A stretch of DNA of 64,000 bases from positions 106,996-170,995 of the forward strand of contig JAKVCD010000001.1 of the NCBI GenBank assembly GCA_022446815.1, written 5' to 3'. This DNA comes from Planctomycetota bacterium (GTDB lineage: Bacteria; Planctomycetota; UBA1135; GCA-002686595). This document shows positions 52,831 to 61,721 of the stretch, in pieces. The position numbers and the translations under genes were made by a program. Under the pieces are notes generated by a model. That model worked only from the letters and a program-made list of their open reading frames with translations. It was not told the origin of the DNA and ran no database searches. Numbering within the stretch: the stretch's first letter is position 1; each line of letters begins with the position of its first letter.

Positions 52831-53538
52831 TTACTTCTCTCGGACCTCTGCCGTCCCGTCCTCGTTTCCAATCACGAGGACGTGGGCGAGGTCGATGAAG
52901 AGCCCGCTCTCTACGACTCCAGGGATGCCTGCGAGCGTGGCCTCAAGCTCCCGGGGGTCTTCAATTCCTTCTGGGAAGCGGCAGTCCAAGATCTGATTGC
53001 CGTTGTCGGTAAGGAGCGCGACACCGGGGTCGGAGACACGCAAGACTGGATCGCAGCCGAGCGCTGCGAGCGCACGGCTCACTGTCGGGAGCGCAAAGGT
53101 TGCGACCTCAACAGGCAGGAGGAAGGTCGTGCCGAGCTTCTCGACGACCTTGTCTTGCCCAACGATGATGACCTCACGATCAGAGATGGAGGCGACCACC
53201 TTCTCTCGCAGGAGCGCCCCGCCGCCACCTTTGATCATCTGAAAGCTGCCGTCGATCTCGTCTGCGCCATCAATGGTGAGATCGATCTTCTCTACCTCGC
53301 CCAATCCCACGAGGGGAATCCCGAGCTCTGTGGCCTTCTCTGTAGTATCGACAGAGGTCGGGACGCCGACGATTTCGAGGCCCTCGGACTGGATCCTCTC
53401 CGCTAGGCGAACGAGGGTGAACCAGACCGTCGACCCAGTGCCGAGGCCGACGACCGTGCCTGTCTGGACCATGTCCGCGGCTGTCCGCCCCGCTGCCTCT
53501 TTCGCGCTCGCCACTTGCTCTTCCTTTGTTGTCGTCAT
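52831..53538 (-). CDS. rpiA: Ribose-5-phosphate isomerase A
   Basis: 235 residues; interconverts ribose-5-P and ribulose-5-P. Motifs VGLGTGSTVWFTLVRLAE, LTIDGADEID, KGGGGALLREKVVA, and VVEKLGTTFLLPVEV are intact, including the catalytic DGADE and the KGGG loop. GGAGG lies 7 bases before the ATG. Convergent with the propeller gene. Confidence 0.97.
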   Translation of the reverse strand: MTTTKEEQVASAKEAAGRTAADMVQTGTVVGLGTGSTVWFTLVRLAERIQSEGLEIVGVPTSVDTTEKATELGIPLVGLGEVEKIDLTIDGADEIDGSFQMIKGGGGALLREKVVASISDREVIIVGQDKVVEKLGTTFLLPVEVATFALPTVSRALAALGCDPVLRVSDPGVALLTDNGNQILDCRFPEGIEDPRELEATLAGIPGVVESGLFIDLAHVLVIGNEDGTAEVREK

Positions 53539-53644
53539 GCGAATCCTCCGGTGTCCCTACATCCTAGAGATGAAGAGGGGCTCGTTCTCCCCTCCAAATC
53601 ACACACCTCATCAGAGCGTCCCCCGCCGGCTTTCAGTAGATTAT

Positions 53645-53659
53645 TGAGAGCGGGTCTCA
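53645..53659. promoter_or_regulatory. Possible operator before feoAB
   Basis: Inverted repeat TGAGA-GCGGG-TCTCA lies 17 bases before the feoA ATG in an otherwise AT-richer spacer. It may bind an iron regulator, but it does not match a standard Fur box. Confidence 0.3.
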
Positions 53660-53676
53660 TTTAGGCCCACGAAGAC

Positions 53677-53904
53677 ATGAGCCCCCTCAGCAAACTCCAG
53701 CCTGGCGCGACAGGCACACTGCGAGCCCTTGATTGCTCGCGCAGCTTCCGGCGTCGCCTTATGGAGCTCGGCCTCTTGCCCGGCACAGAGGTGCGGCTCG
53801 TCCGCCGCGTCTCGGTGGGTGACCTAGTTGAGATTGAGTGCCGTGGCTGTCACCTGAGCTTGCGCCTCTCAGAGGCTGAGAGGCTCTTCGTAGATCCGGC
53901 CTGA
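53677..53904 (+). CDS. feoA: Ferrous iron transport accessory protein FeoA
   Basis: 75-residue SH3-like protein that assists FeoB. Typical features: LQPGATGTLRALDCSRSFRR, RLMELGLLPGTEVRLVRR, VEIECRGCHLSLRLSEAERL. Directly before feoB. Confidence 0.93.
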   Translation: MSPLSKLQPGATGTLRALDCSRSFRRRLMELGLLPGTEVRLVRRVSVGDLVEIECRGCHLSLRLSEAERLFVDPA

Positions 53905-53925
53905 GCTGCAGATGGAGTAGTGGAG

Positions 53926-56082
53926 ATGAGCAAACAGGCACCGCTGATAGCGCTCGCAGGGAACCCGAACGTTGGGAAGACCTCGCTCTTCAACCTGCTC
54001 ACCGGGAGCAATCAAAAGGTAACGAACTACCCTGGGGTCACGGTCGAGCGCTTCGAAGGCAACTTCATCGGCATAGAGGGCGCGAGTGTGATCGACGTGC
54101 CTGGCACATACAGCCTCTCTGCGCGCTCTGCTGAAGAGGAGCTCGCGATCCGCTCCGTCGCCGGCCTCGGCGGTGAGCCCCAGCCTGACCTCGTCGTCGT
54201 CGTTGTCGACTCCACTCAGCTCTCAAGGAACCTCTACCTCGCCTTGCAGGTGCGAGAGCTAGGGGTGCCGGTGGTGTTGGCGGTCACGATGACCGATCTC
54301 TGCGATGGCGACGGACCTGACCTCGCGGCCCTGTCTTCCGCCTTCTGCGCGCCCGCTGTCGCAGTTTCTGGCCTCAACGGAGAAGGTGTCGACAAGCTGA
54401 CAGGAGCCGTCCAGGCGGCGCTCGACGCACCCAGCCATGAGCCGAGCTTCTCTTGGGAGCTCTCCGGACCGCTCGCAGAAGACGTCGCTGCGATCACGCC
54501 CCACCTCCCGGAATCCTGGAACGCAGCCGCCGGACCGCGCGCTACCGCTCTCTCTCTATGGTCGCTCCTCTCTTTGGACGGAGAGGATGAACTCAGAGAT
54601 ATCCCCCCTAGCTTGCGCGAGGCTTCAGCGAAGCGGAGCGGATCGGATCGAGACATTGAGCGAGAGGTCATCCTCGCACGATACGCCCAGGTGGACCGGG
54701 TCATAGCTACCCTCAAAGCCGAGACCGCCGCCACGCGCAGAGGCACAGAGCGCGCCGACGCTGTGCTCTTGAACCCGGTCTTTGGCTTCGCGCTCTTCCT
54801 AGGGATGATGACGGTCGTATTTCAGGCGCTCTTCACGTGGTCTGGCCCGCTGATCGAACTCGTTGAGACCGGCTTCGGTTGGCTGGCTTCAGCTGTCGAG
54901 GCTGGGCTGCCCGAAGGCTTCTTTCGCGACCTCCTGACGGAGGGTGTGATCGGCGGCGTCGGATCGGTGGTCGTCTTCCTCCCACAGATCCTCCTCCTCT
55001 TCCTCTTCATCGGGATCATGGAGGACTCTGGCTACATGGCTAGGGTCGCCTTCCTCATGGACCGCGTTATGCGAGCCGCCGGACTCAACGGGCGAGCCTT
55101 CGTCCCCATGATGTCTGGCTTTGCTTGCGCGATCCCTGCGATCCTCGCGACCCGCACCATGGAGCGTCAGCGCGATCGCCTCCTCACGATGATGGTCGTG
55201 CCGCTCATGACCTGTGCTGCCAGGCTGCCGGTATACACCCTCATCATTGGCGCGCTCTTTCCTGTAGATGACTGGCTGGGGATGCCAACTCAAGGTCTCT
55301 TGATGGCTGGCATGTATCTCTTTAGCACGCTCATCGCCCTCATCGCTGCAGGCGTCCTCTCAAAGACTCTCTTTACCGGACCCAGCGTTCCCCTGCTGCT
55401 GGAGCTCCCTCCTTATCGCCGCCCAAAGGTGAGCGCGGCGCTCAGGATGATGTGGCAGCGGAGCGCGCTCTTTCTGAAAGAGGCTAGCGGGATCATCCTG
55501 GTCTGCACTATCGGTCTCTGGCTCCTCCTCTCGTTCCCTGCCAACGCACCCAACGCGGCGAGCTTCGAAGAGCGTCGCGTGCAAGCAGAAGCGACCCTAA
55601 ACGGAGAGGACCTTGATGCCGCTCTCTCAGTGATCGACAACCAAGAGAGCGCGGATCAACTCCAAGGCTCTTACGCCGGCAAGCTCGGTCGCGTGATTGA
55701 ACCTGTCATCGCCCCCCTGGGATATGACTGGAAGATAGGCATAGGCCTCATCGGCTCCTTCGCTGCTCGTGAGGTCTTCGTCAGCACGATGGGGCTCGTC
55801 TATGGCCTCTCAGATGATGTCGACGAGGAGACAGCAACGCTGCGCGAGAAGCTGCAGACTGCGCAGCGAGAGGATGGCAGCCCTGTCTACACACCTCTCG
55901 TTGGCCTCTCGCTGCTCGTGTTCATCGCGCTCGCCTGCCAATGCATGAGCACCTTGGCAGCGGTGCGCCGCGAGACCGCCACCTATCGCTGGCCGTTGTT
56001 CATGTTCGCCTACATGACAGCGCTCGCGTGGGTCGCGAGCTTCGTCGTTTATCAAGGCGGACAGCTGCTCGGCTTTAGCTGA
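53926..56082 (+). CDS. feoB: Ferrous iron transporter FeoB
   Basis: 718 residues from ATG 53926 (GGAG 9 bases upstream; GTG 53920 is an alternative). The cytosolic G domain has G1 GNPNVGKTSLFN, the switch NYPGVTVERFEG, G3 DVPGTY and a G4 reading TMTD, where FeoB normally has NxxD. The membrane part has the Nramp-like core with VVFLPQILLLFLFIGIMEDS, GFACAIPAILATRTMERQRD and LITMMVVPLMTCAARLPVYT-type segments. It should import Fe2+. The Thr for Asn change in G4 may alter nucleotide choice. Confidence 0.95.
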   Translation: MSKQAPLIALAGNPNVGKTSLFNLLTGSNQKVTNYPGVTVERFEGNFIGIEGASVIDVPGTYSLSARSAEEELAIRSVAGLGGEPQPDLVVVVVDSTQLSRNLYLALQVRELGVPVVLAVTMTDLCDGDGPDLAALSSAFCAPAVAVSGLNGEGVDKLTGAVQAALDAPSHEPSFSWELSGPLAEDVAAITPHLPESWNAAAGPRATALSLWSLLSLDGEDELRDIPPSLREASAKRSGSDRDIEREVILARYAQVDRVIATLKAETAATRRGTERADAVLLNPVFGFALFLGMMTVVFQALFTWSGPLIELVETGFGWLASAVEAGLPEGFFRDLLTEGVIGGVGSVVVFLPQILLLFLFIGIMEDSGYMARVAFLMDRVMRAAGLNGRAFVPMMSGFACAIPAILATRTMERQRDRLLTMMVVPLMTCAARLPVYTLIIGALFPVDDWLGMPTQGLLMAGMYLFSTLIALIAAGVLSKTLFTGPSVPLLLELPPYRRPKVSAALRMMWQRSALFLKEASGIILVCTIGLWLLLSFPANAPNAASFEERRVQAEATLNGEDLDAALSVIDNQESADQLQGSYAGKLGRVIEPVIAPLGYDWKIGIGLIGSFAAREVFVSTMGLVYGLSDDVDEETATLREKLQTAQREDGSPVYTPLVGLSLLVFIALACQCMSTLAAVRRETATYRWPLFMFAYMTALAWVASFVVYQGGQLLGFS

Positions 56083-56095
56083 GCGAGCAGCGCGG

Positions 56096-57988
56096 CTATC
56101 CGCGCGCCGCGCTCCAGCCTGACTCTAAGAAGTCGATGAACGGCTGATTGTCTCCGAGCGTCGCTCCGTCAAGCCGCCCGTGCACCTCGCCGCTCTTCGG
56201 GTCGAGCAGCAAATAGATGGGCTGAGCGACTGAGCCAGTCATCTCAAGCTGAAGGGCGCGGTTGGACTCTCCAAGCGCCTCATGATCTGTGTGGATGCGC
56301 GCCTCAATGAACTTGCTGTTAAGGATCCCGGCGACCGCCGGCTCAGGGAAAACTTTCTTCTCCATGAGTCTGCAGTTCACTCATGTGAACCCTGTGAAGT
56401 TGATGAGGACGAGCTTCTCCTCCTCGCTCGCGCGGGCGAGCGCGCCATCGTAGTCATCCACCACGATCCCGTGCTTCGCCTTGCCCTCTTCAAGCTCGCC
56501 ACCAAAGGCTACGAGGAGCGCGTCGTTCGAATACGGCGGAACAATCGCGGTCATGATCTTGTCCAGCTGGTTCCCTGGGATCCCGTAAGCCGAGTAGCCC
56601 GCGAGCGCCAAGACCGCACAGCCAGCGAGAGCTTGCTTGCCGCCGAAAGCCCCGTCGCCCTTGAACGCGCCCTTGATCAAATAGATTGCCGCGGCGACAA
56701 AGATCACCACCCATAGGATCAGGAAGACCTCTCGCGAGAGCAGGTCCCATCCCCACACGATGTCGGTGTTCGAGAAGAACTTCAGAGAGGCCGCCACCTC
56801 GACGAAGCCCAAGAAGACCTTGAGGGTGTCCATCCAAGCTCCAGCCTGGGGCATGGACTGCATCTTTCCGGGCAGGAGAGAGAGCAAAACGAAGGGGAGC
56901 GCCATCGTGAGACCGAAGACTCCCATGCCGATCACGATGCGTCCTATGTCTGCGTCGCCGCCGGTCGCAGCGGATCCGAGCAAGGTCCCAACGAAGGGCG
57001 CCGTGCAAGTGAAGGAGGTGATCACCAGCGTCGCCCCCATCAAGAAGACGCCTGCGTAGCCACCTTTCATGGAAGCCTTGCTCGCTGCCGCCATCATCGA
57101 CTGCGGCGGCGTCAGGTTGATGAAGCCAAACAACACAAAGGCGAAGAACAGGAACAGGCCGCCGATGACCAGGTTCGTCACAGGGTGTGCAGCGAAAGGG
57201 ATGATGACCGGGGCTGCAAGGAGTCCGATCAACACAAAGATCAAGATGATCCCAGCGCCATAGGTGAGCGAGAGAGGCAAGACCTTCCCGTCTCTCGCGG
57301 TGGCCTGCTTGGTGAAGAAGCTGATCGTGATCGGGATCATCGGATACGTGCAGGGCATGAGCAGGGCGAAGATCCCGCCGCCGATCGCGAGGATGATGAG
57401 CCCAAGGAGGCCCTCATCAGAACCGTCATCTCCTGATCCCTCCCCGTCACCTCCCGTTGGCGCCGCTTCAGCTGGGGCTGTGTCTGTATGTGCGGCTGCT
57501 TCGCTCGGGAAGTACTCCTCTTTACCTGTCCGCGCAGAGGCCTCGAAGTCGAAGGGGATACAGACGCCGCCGTCCTCACAGACGAGGCCCTCCACCTTCG
57601 CGGTGACGCTCATCGGGTCCGCACCGTCCACAGCAGCTGCAGACGCTTTGATGAGAACTTTCCCGTAGTGAACGTAGGCCCAGGTGCCCAGAGCTGGCTC
57701 ATCGTGCCGCTCCGGATCAGGAAAGGTCAGCTCACCAAAGTTGAGCCCTCCTCCCGAGAGCTCAACGACCGTGGGCTTACCGACCGCGTCCTCTGGCCCC
57801 ATGTCCGCTTTTGTAGGGCCGTGATAGATGTGCCACTTCGTCTGTACCCGAACCTCAACGACCGCATGGACCGTGTCTCCGACCTGTTTCGTGTAGAGCT
57901 TGCCCCTGACAGGATCTTGAGCGGAGCTCGTGAGGCAGAGGACGGCGAGCGTCAAGGTCGCGCTGATGAGTCTGTAGATGGTGTTCAT
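56096..57988 (-). CDS. dsbD: DsbD-type thiol:disulfide reductase with predicted selenocysteine (UGA recoded)
   Basis: Inner-membrane protein passing electrons from cytoplasmic thioredoxin to the periplasm. Start ATG 57988 (GGAG 6 bases upstream), signal peptide 1-23. Periplasmic N-domain with CEDGGVC, an eight-helix membrane domain with LLMPCTYPMIPITISFFTKQ and SFTCTAPFVGTLL, and a C-terminal thioredoxin domain. The frame is interrupted at 56383-56381 by TGA and continues without shift: LINFTGFT-[TGA]-VNCRLMEKKVF. In the family this position is the first Cys of CVNC, so TGA is residue 536 and makes a U-V-N-C redox pair. A SECIS-like hairpin follows at 56368-56342. Total 630 residues including selenocysteine. 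Reading it as two genes would leave the thioredoxin without its attacking Cys. Confidence 0.85.
56342..56368 (-). promoter_or_regulatory. Predicted bacterial SECIS element of dsbD
   Basis: Starting 12 bases after the UGA: CUCA, one mismatch, GGAGAA, loop GAAAG, UUUUCC, mismatch, UGAG. It has 6 upper and 4 lower base pairs (one G-U), and the 5-base loop begins with G about 24 bases after the UGA. These features fit the known bacterial SECIS geometry. The overlapping sequence 56363-56385 can instead form a 7-bp hairpin including the UGA. Confidence 0.7.
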
Positions 57989-58017
57989 GAGGGTCTCCGG
58001 CAAGGCAGGAGGATACA

Positions 58018-58049
58018 GGGGGGCCCTAGATCTGGCACCTCGGCCCCCC
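58018..58049. repeat. GC-rich hairpin in the dsbD leader
   Basis: GGGGGGCC and GGCCCCCC arms (8 bp) with a 16-base loop, 30-61 bases upstream of the dsbD ATG. The same 257-bp divergent spacer also has a 7-bp hairpin at 58152-58172 (CACCGAC/GTCGGTG). No known riboswitch form was recognised. Confidence 0.5.
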
Positions 58050-58245
58050 ATCGCCTTCGGCTCATTACGGCGCGCTGTGCAGCGTGTGAACGAAAACTAT
58101 GGCCCTCGTCACCCCACGTGGGACAGCCTCCGCTGCCAGTGGAGGGACGCTCACCGACTCTTTCTGTCGGTGGGGGCCTGCAGAGGGCGTGCACAGCCGA
58201 TGTTTACGCCGTCTGTGAGCCCCCCTAAGCCCCTTCGGACCACTC

Positions 58246-58806
58246 ATGAACCTCTCAAGACGTGACCTGATCTCTCAATCCGCTGCCTTCGCCGCTGTCG
58301 CGAGCGCCGCCGGCGTCGCGAACGCTCAGAGCGGCGAAGACCCGGAGGCCCCCCTCACCCCTGAAGAGGAGACCCTCGCCAAACTGCAGGGCGCGTGGAC
58401 CCTGCGAGAGCTCGACTCCCCCGAGTTCACCAAACAGCGACGACAAGAGCGGGCTTTTATGGTGATCGGTGGGACCTTCCTCGCGATTGACATCAAGCTC
58501 GCATGGGACGCCCAAGAGGGTGACGAGTGGATCGATGGCTTCTTTCAGTCCGGGATCTCGCGCATTTGGATAGAGCGCTCCAACACGCTCATCGCGCGCG
58601 CCCTGATTGGCGTGGTGACCAATGAGGACTACGAGATCGAGATCGAGCCTCCTGGAACAGAGCGTCGCTACTCCGTGCGCTTCCAAGAGAAGAACGAGCT
58701 CATCCTCAACATGGAGGACGGGCCTCGCCTCGCGTTCAAGCGCCTCCAAAACAGCGGGGCGCGCCGAAGCTCATCAAGCCCTGACTACGACCCTAGACCC
58801 CGCTAA
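58246..58806 (+). CDS. Tat-exported lipocalin-like protein
   Basis: 186 residues. The start NLSRRDLISQSAAFAAVASA has a twin-arginine signal (SRRDLI) with a weakly hydrophobic core and an ANAQ cleavage site. The mature part is a single beta-rich domain (LQGAWTLRELDSPEF; RYSVRFQEKNELILNMEDG) resembling the small lipocalin-like/META group often found in planctomycetes. A ligand is unknown. It is divergent from dsbD and ends in a good terminator. Confidence 0.75.
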   Translation: MNLSRRDLISQSAAFAAVASAAGVANAQSGEDPEAPLTPEEETLAKLQGAWTLRELDSPEFTKQRRQERAFMVIGGTFLAIDIKLAWDAQEGDEWIDGFFQSGISRIWIERSNTLIARALIGVVTNEDYEIEIEPPGTERRYSVRFQEKNELILNMEDGPRLAFKRLQNSGARRSSSSPDYDPRPR

Positions 58807-58836
58807 ACAGCGAGCGCCCTCCGTCAGAAAGAGAGA

Positions 58837-58868
58837 GGCCCGCACCCCTCAAGGGGCGCGGGCCTTTT
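58837..58868 (+). terminator. Rho-independent terminator
   Basis: GGCCCGC-A-CCCC arm pairs with GGGG-C-GCGGGCC around TCAA (one A-C mismatch), followed by TTTTCCTTT. It lies 31 bases after the lipocalin-like gene and could also serve nrdJ, convergent from the other side. Confidence 0.85.
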
Positions 58869-58895
58869 CCTTTCAAGCGCGCGTCGGGCGCTGCG

Positions 58896-61391
58896 CTAGC
58901 ACTGGCTGAAGCCGCAGCTGTAGCACTTCACGCAGCCCTCTTCGAACGCGAGCTTCGCGCTGCACTGGGGGCACTTGATCTTGTAGTTGGCAACGTTGCG
59001 AGGCGCAGAGGTAGAGCCGCCGCCGCCAGACTGAGGCGTCGCCTCTGTCTTGGTGGTCGTCTCACCAGACCAGTCCATCGTCCCTTCGTGCCCGAAGTTC
59101 CCTCGGGAGTCGATGTACTTCTGCAGCGCGCAAGCGAGCCCGTCTGCAAGCGACATGATCCTGCCGTCCTTGGTCGGGACAGACAGGCTGGAGCCGATGC
59201 CGTTGAGCTGGTCCATCGCCATCTCGAGGCTGCCGTTGGAGCGCAGCCAGAGAGAGAGCATCCTGCAGATCGCCTCGAGGTCAGAGTTGGCCACGTCGCC
59301 ACCCTTGCCAAGCTGGGCGAACACCTCACGCGGCGCCCCGCTTGACGGGTCAAAGGAGACCTGGACGTGCATGTTGCCGAACGGGGTGCTCTGGCGGATG
59401 CGCACGCTGGGCATGATCTCCGGGAGCTTCTCGGGAGCGAGGACCTGCGTGCCTGTCGCGGTCACCTCCGTCGTCATCTCGGTGGCCGTGGGCTCCTCTG
59501 TCTTCTCGGTCTCCTTGCCGGAGTCCTTCAAGGCCATCGGCTGCATCTCACGGCATCCATCGCGGTAGACCGTGACGCCCTTGACGCCTTCGTCGATCGC
59601 CATCTCGTAGATCTCCCGGACGTCCTCAGGGGTCGCGCTGTTCGGGAAGTTGATCGTCTTAGAGATTGAGGCGTCGCAGTGGCGCTGGAAGGCCGCCTGC
59701 ATCTTCATATGCCAGTAAGGCGTGATGTCATGAGCCGTGACGAAGACGCTCTTCATCTCATCGGGGATTTCGTCCATGTGCGCGACGGTCCCTTCCTCGA
59801 TGATGGTGTCGACCATCTCATCACTGAAGCATCCCGCCTCCTTCGCCTTCTCCTCGAAGACGTAGTTCACCTCACGCATGATCGTCGGCTTGCCCTCGTT
59901 GTCCTTCATGACTTGGCGGTTGAAGGCCAAGCTGAACATGGGCTCGATGCCACCGGAGCAGTTCGCGATGATCGAGATCGTGCCCGTGGGCGCGACCGTC
60001 GTCGTGTATGAGTTGCGCATCTTGCGGCCTTGGGCCTCCCAGTCAGAGCCCTCCCAAGCCGGGAAGCAGCCTCGCTCTTCAGCGAGCATCTCTGACGCCA
60101 GGTGCGACTCGTCGTCGAGAACGCGCATCACCTCTTCACCGAAGGCCGTGCCCTCAGGGGTGTTGTAGCCGATGCCCATCTTGTAGAGCGCGTCAGCGAA
60201 GCCCATGACGCCCAAGCCGATGCGGCGGGTCGTCTTCGACATGTTGTCGATCTGGGGGAGGGGATAGCGGTTGACCTCGATGACGTTGTCGAGGAAACGG
60301 GTCGTCGAGTGGATGATCGACTTGTACGCCGCCCAGTCAAAGGTTGCGTCCGGGCCGTCACCTTTGACGAGGTTGCCGAGGTTGACCGAGCCGAGGTTGC
60401 AAGAGTCCCAAGCGTGGAGGGGCTGCTCGCCGCAAGGGTTCGTGGCCTCGATCGTTCCGACGTTCTTGATCGGGTTCTGCTGGTTGATGCGATCGATGAA
60501 GATCACGCCGGGCTCGCCTGAGCCGTGGGCGTGCTCAATGATCATGTCCCAGAGCTCGCCAACTCTCCAGTACTCGCCTTCGGTGCCCTCTTTCTCGAGC
60601 TGAGTCCACTCGCCAGAGCGCGGGTTTTGAACCTCGTGGATGCTCTCAGGGTTGTTCCGGAGGTCGTCGAGGAACTTGTCCGTGACCGCGACGGAGATGT
60701 TGTAGTTCGTGAGGCGAGAGCGGTCGTCCTTGAAAGTGATGAAGGTGTGAATGTCGGGGTGGTCGACACGCATCATCCCCATGTTCGCGCCGCGGCGGAA
60801 CGCGCCTTGCTGGATCGCGTCAGTCGCCTTCGAGAAAACTTGGATGAAGGACATGGGCCCTTCTGTTGTGCCGCCGGAGGAGGCGACGAGGTCGCCCTTG
60901 GGGCGGAGTCGACTGAAGCTGAAGCCGGTGCCGCCGCCAGCCTTTTGGATCAGCGCGGTCGCCTTGATGGCTTCAAAGATGCCTTCGATGGAGTCCTCCA
61001 CGGGAAGAACAAAGCAAGCCGAGAGCATCCCCATCTCACGGCCAGCGTTCATAAGGCAGGGGCTGTTCGGCATGAACATCCTCGTTGCCATGAGGTCGTA
61101 GAACTCAGTCGCTACGGCCATGGCCCGCTCATAGTTCCCCGGTGCGTAGGCCAACTCTGCCTTCGCGACGTGGCTCGCGACGCGCCAGAAGAGCTGCGCC
61201 GGCGTCTCGATCACTTCGCCTGTGTCAGGGTCCTTCTTCAGATACCTACGCTCGAGAACGGTGACCGCGTTCTGCGTGAGGTCAGGAGTCTGACAACTCA
61301 TCGGCGGGTCGATGTGGTTCAGCTGGTGCTGCGGGTCAGTGGGCAGGGTGGTGGCCTCGGAGGCCGGAGTCATCGACGCGGTCGGTTTCAC
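58896..61391 (-). CDS. nrdJ: Vitamin B12-dependent (class II) ribonucleotide reductase
   Basis: 831 residues; reduces ribonucleotides for DNA synthesis using adenosylcobalamin. The barrel signatures NPCGEQPLHAWDSCNLGSVN and the finger loop with APTGTISIIANCSGGIEPMF are intact. The C terminus carries a zinc ribbon and redox cysteines (CPQCSAKLAFEEGCVKCYSC, ending GFSQC). GTG start with GAGGAAAG 9 bases upstream. No cobalamin riboswitch was found upstream. Confidence 0.95.
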   Translation of the reverse strand: MKPTASMTPASEATTLPTDPQHQLNHIDPPMSCQTPDLTQNAVTVLERRYLKKDPDTGEVIETPAQLFWRVASHVAKAELAYAPGNYERAMAVATEFYDLMATRMFMPNSPCLMNAGREMGMLSACFVLPVEDSIEGIFEAIKATALIQKAGGGTGFSFSRLRPKGDLVASSGGTTEGPMSFIQVFSKATDAIQQGAFRRGANMGMMRVDHPDIHTFITFKDDRSRLTNYNISVAVTDKFLDDLRNNPESIHEVQNPRSGEWTQLEKEGTEGEYWRVGELWDMIIEHAHGSGEPGVIFIDRINQQNPIKNVGTIEATNPCGEQPLHAWDSCNLGSVNLGNLVKGDGPDATFDWAAYKSIIHSTTRFLDNVIEVNRYPLPQIDNMSKTTRRIGLGVMGFADALYKMGIGYNTPEGTAFGEEVMRVLDDESHLASEMLAEERGCFPAWEGSDWEAQGRKMRNSYTTTVAPTGTISIIANCSGGIEPMFSLAFNRQVMKDNEGKPTIMREVNYVFEEKAKEAGCFSDEMVDTIIEEGTVAHMDEIPDEMKSVFVTAHDITPYWHMKMQAAFQRHCDASISKTINFPNSATPEDVREIYEMAIDEGVKGVTVYRDGCREMQPMALKDSGKETEKTEEPTATEMTTEVTATGTQVLAPEKLPEIMPSVRIRQSTPFGNMHVQVSFDPSSGAPREVFAQLGKGGDVANSDLEAICRMLSLWLRSNGSLEMAMDQLNGIGSSLSVPTKDGRIMSLADGLACALQKYIDSRGNFGHEGTMDWSGETTTKTEATPQSGGGGSTSAPRNVANYKIKCPQCSAKLAFEEGCVKCYSCGFSQC

Positions 61392-61721
61392 AGTCGTTCT
61401 TTCCTCTTAGGTGGGGGGATGAGAGGTGGGTGGGGACGAGTTGGTTTTGTCTCTAGTCAAGTTCGGCCCACCGAGGGGCGGGCCGTGATTGCTCCGGATT
61501 TGGATGCGCTGCGGTGAAGAGCGCTCGCCGGAAGAGGAACAAATTTAGCCAGTTCGGAGGCCGATGTCATGTCCTTCCGGTGCTTGTATTTCAGCGACCG
61601 GCAACTTCCTTGCCCGCCAACACTTCTCAAAGACTCCTTGTCCCGCCGCTGGGCCTCACCACTACATCTTGTGGGTGCTCAACTTAGGCACCACCCCATC
61701 TTTGGCACTGGGGGTTGAGGC
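61392..61721. other. Intergenic region nrdJ / murJ
   Basis: 330 bp without a gene. It holds the nrdJ leader (G-rich spacer 61412-61440 in forward orientation), and a GGCCCGCCCCTCGGTGGGCC-type inverted repeat at 61466-61485. No NrdR box, B12 riboswitch or clear murJ terminator was seen. Confidence 0.5.

Noticed and set aside
56096..56380. Separate 94-residue thioredoxin-like gene starting at GTG right after the dsbD TGA
   Set aside because: It continues the same frame, lacks the first redox cysteine and has no own ribosome-binding site; selenocysteine read-through explains it better.
61392..61560. Cobalamin riboswitch upstream of the B12-dependent nrdJ
   Set aside because: No B12-box-like sequence was found on the minus strand.
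61702..61718. TTTGGCACTGGGGGTTG on the plus strand as a sigma-54 promoter
   Set aside because: -12 GC is missing and no plus-strand gene follows.
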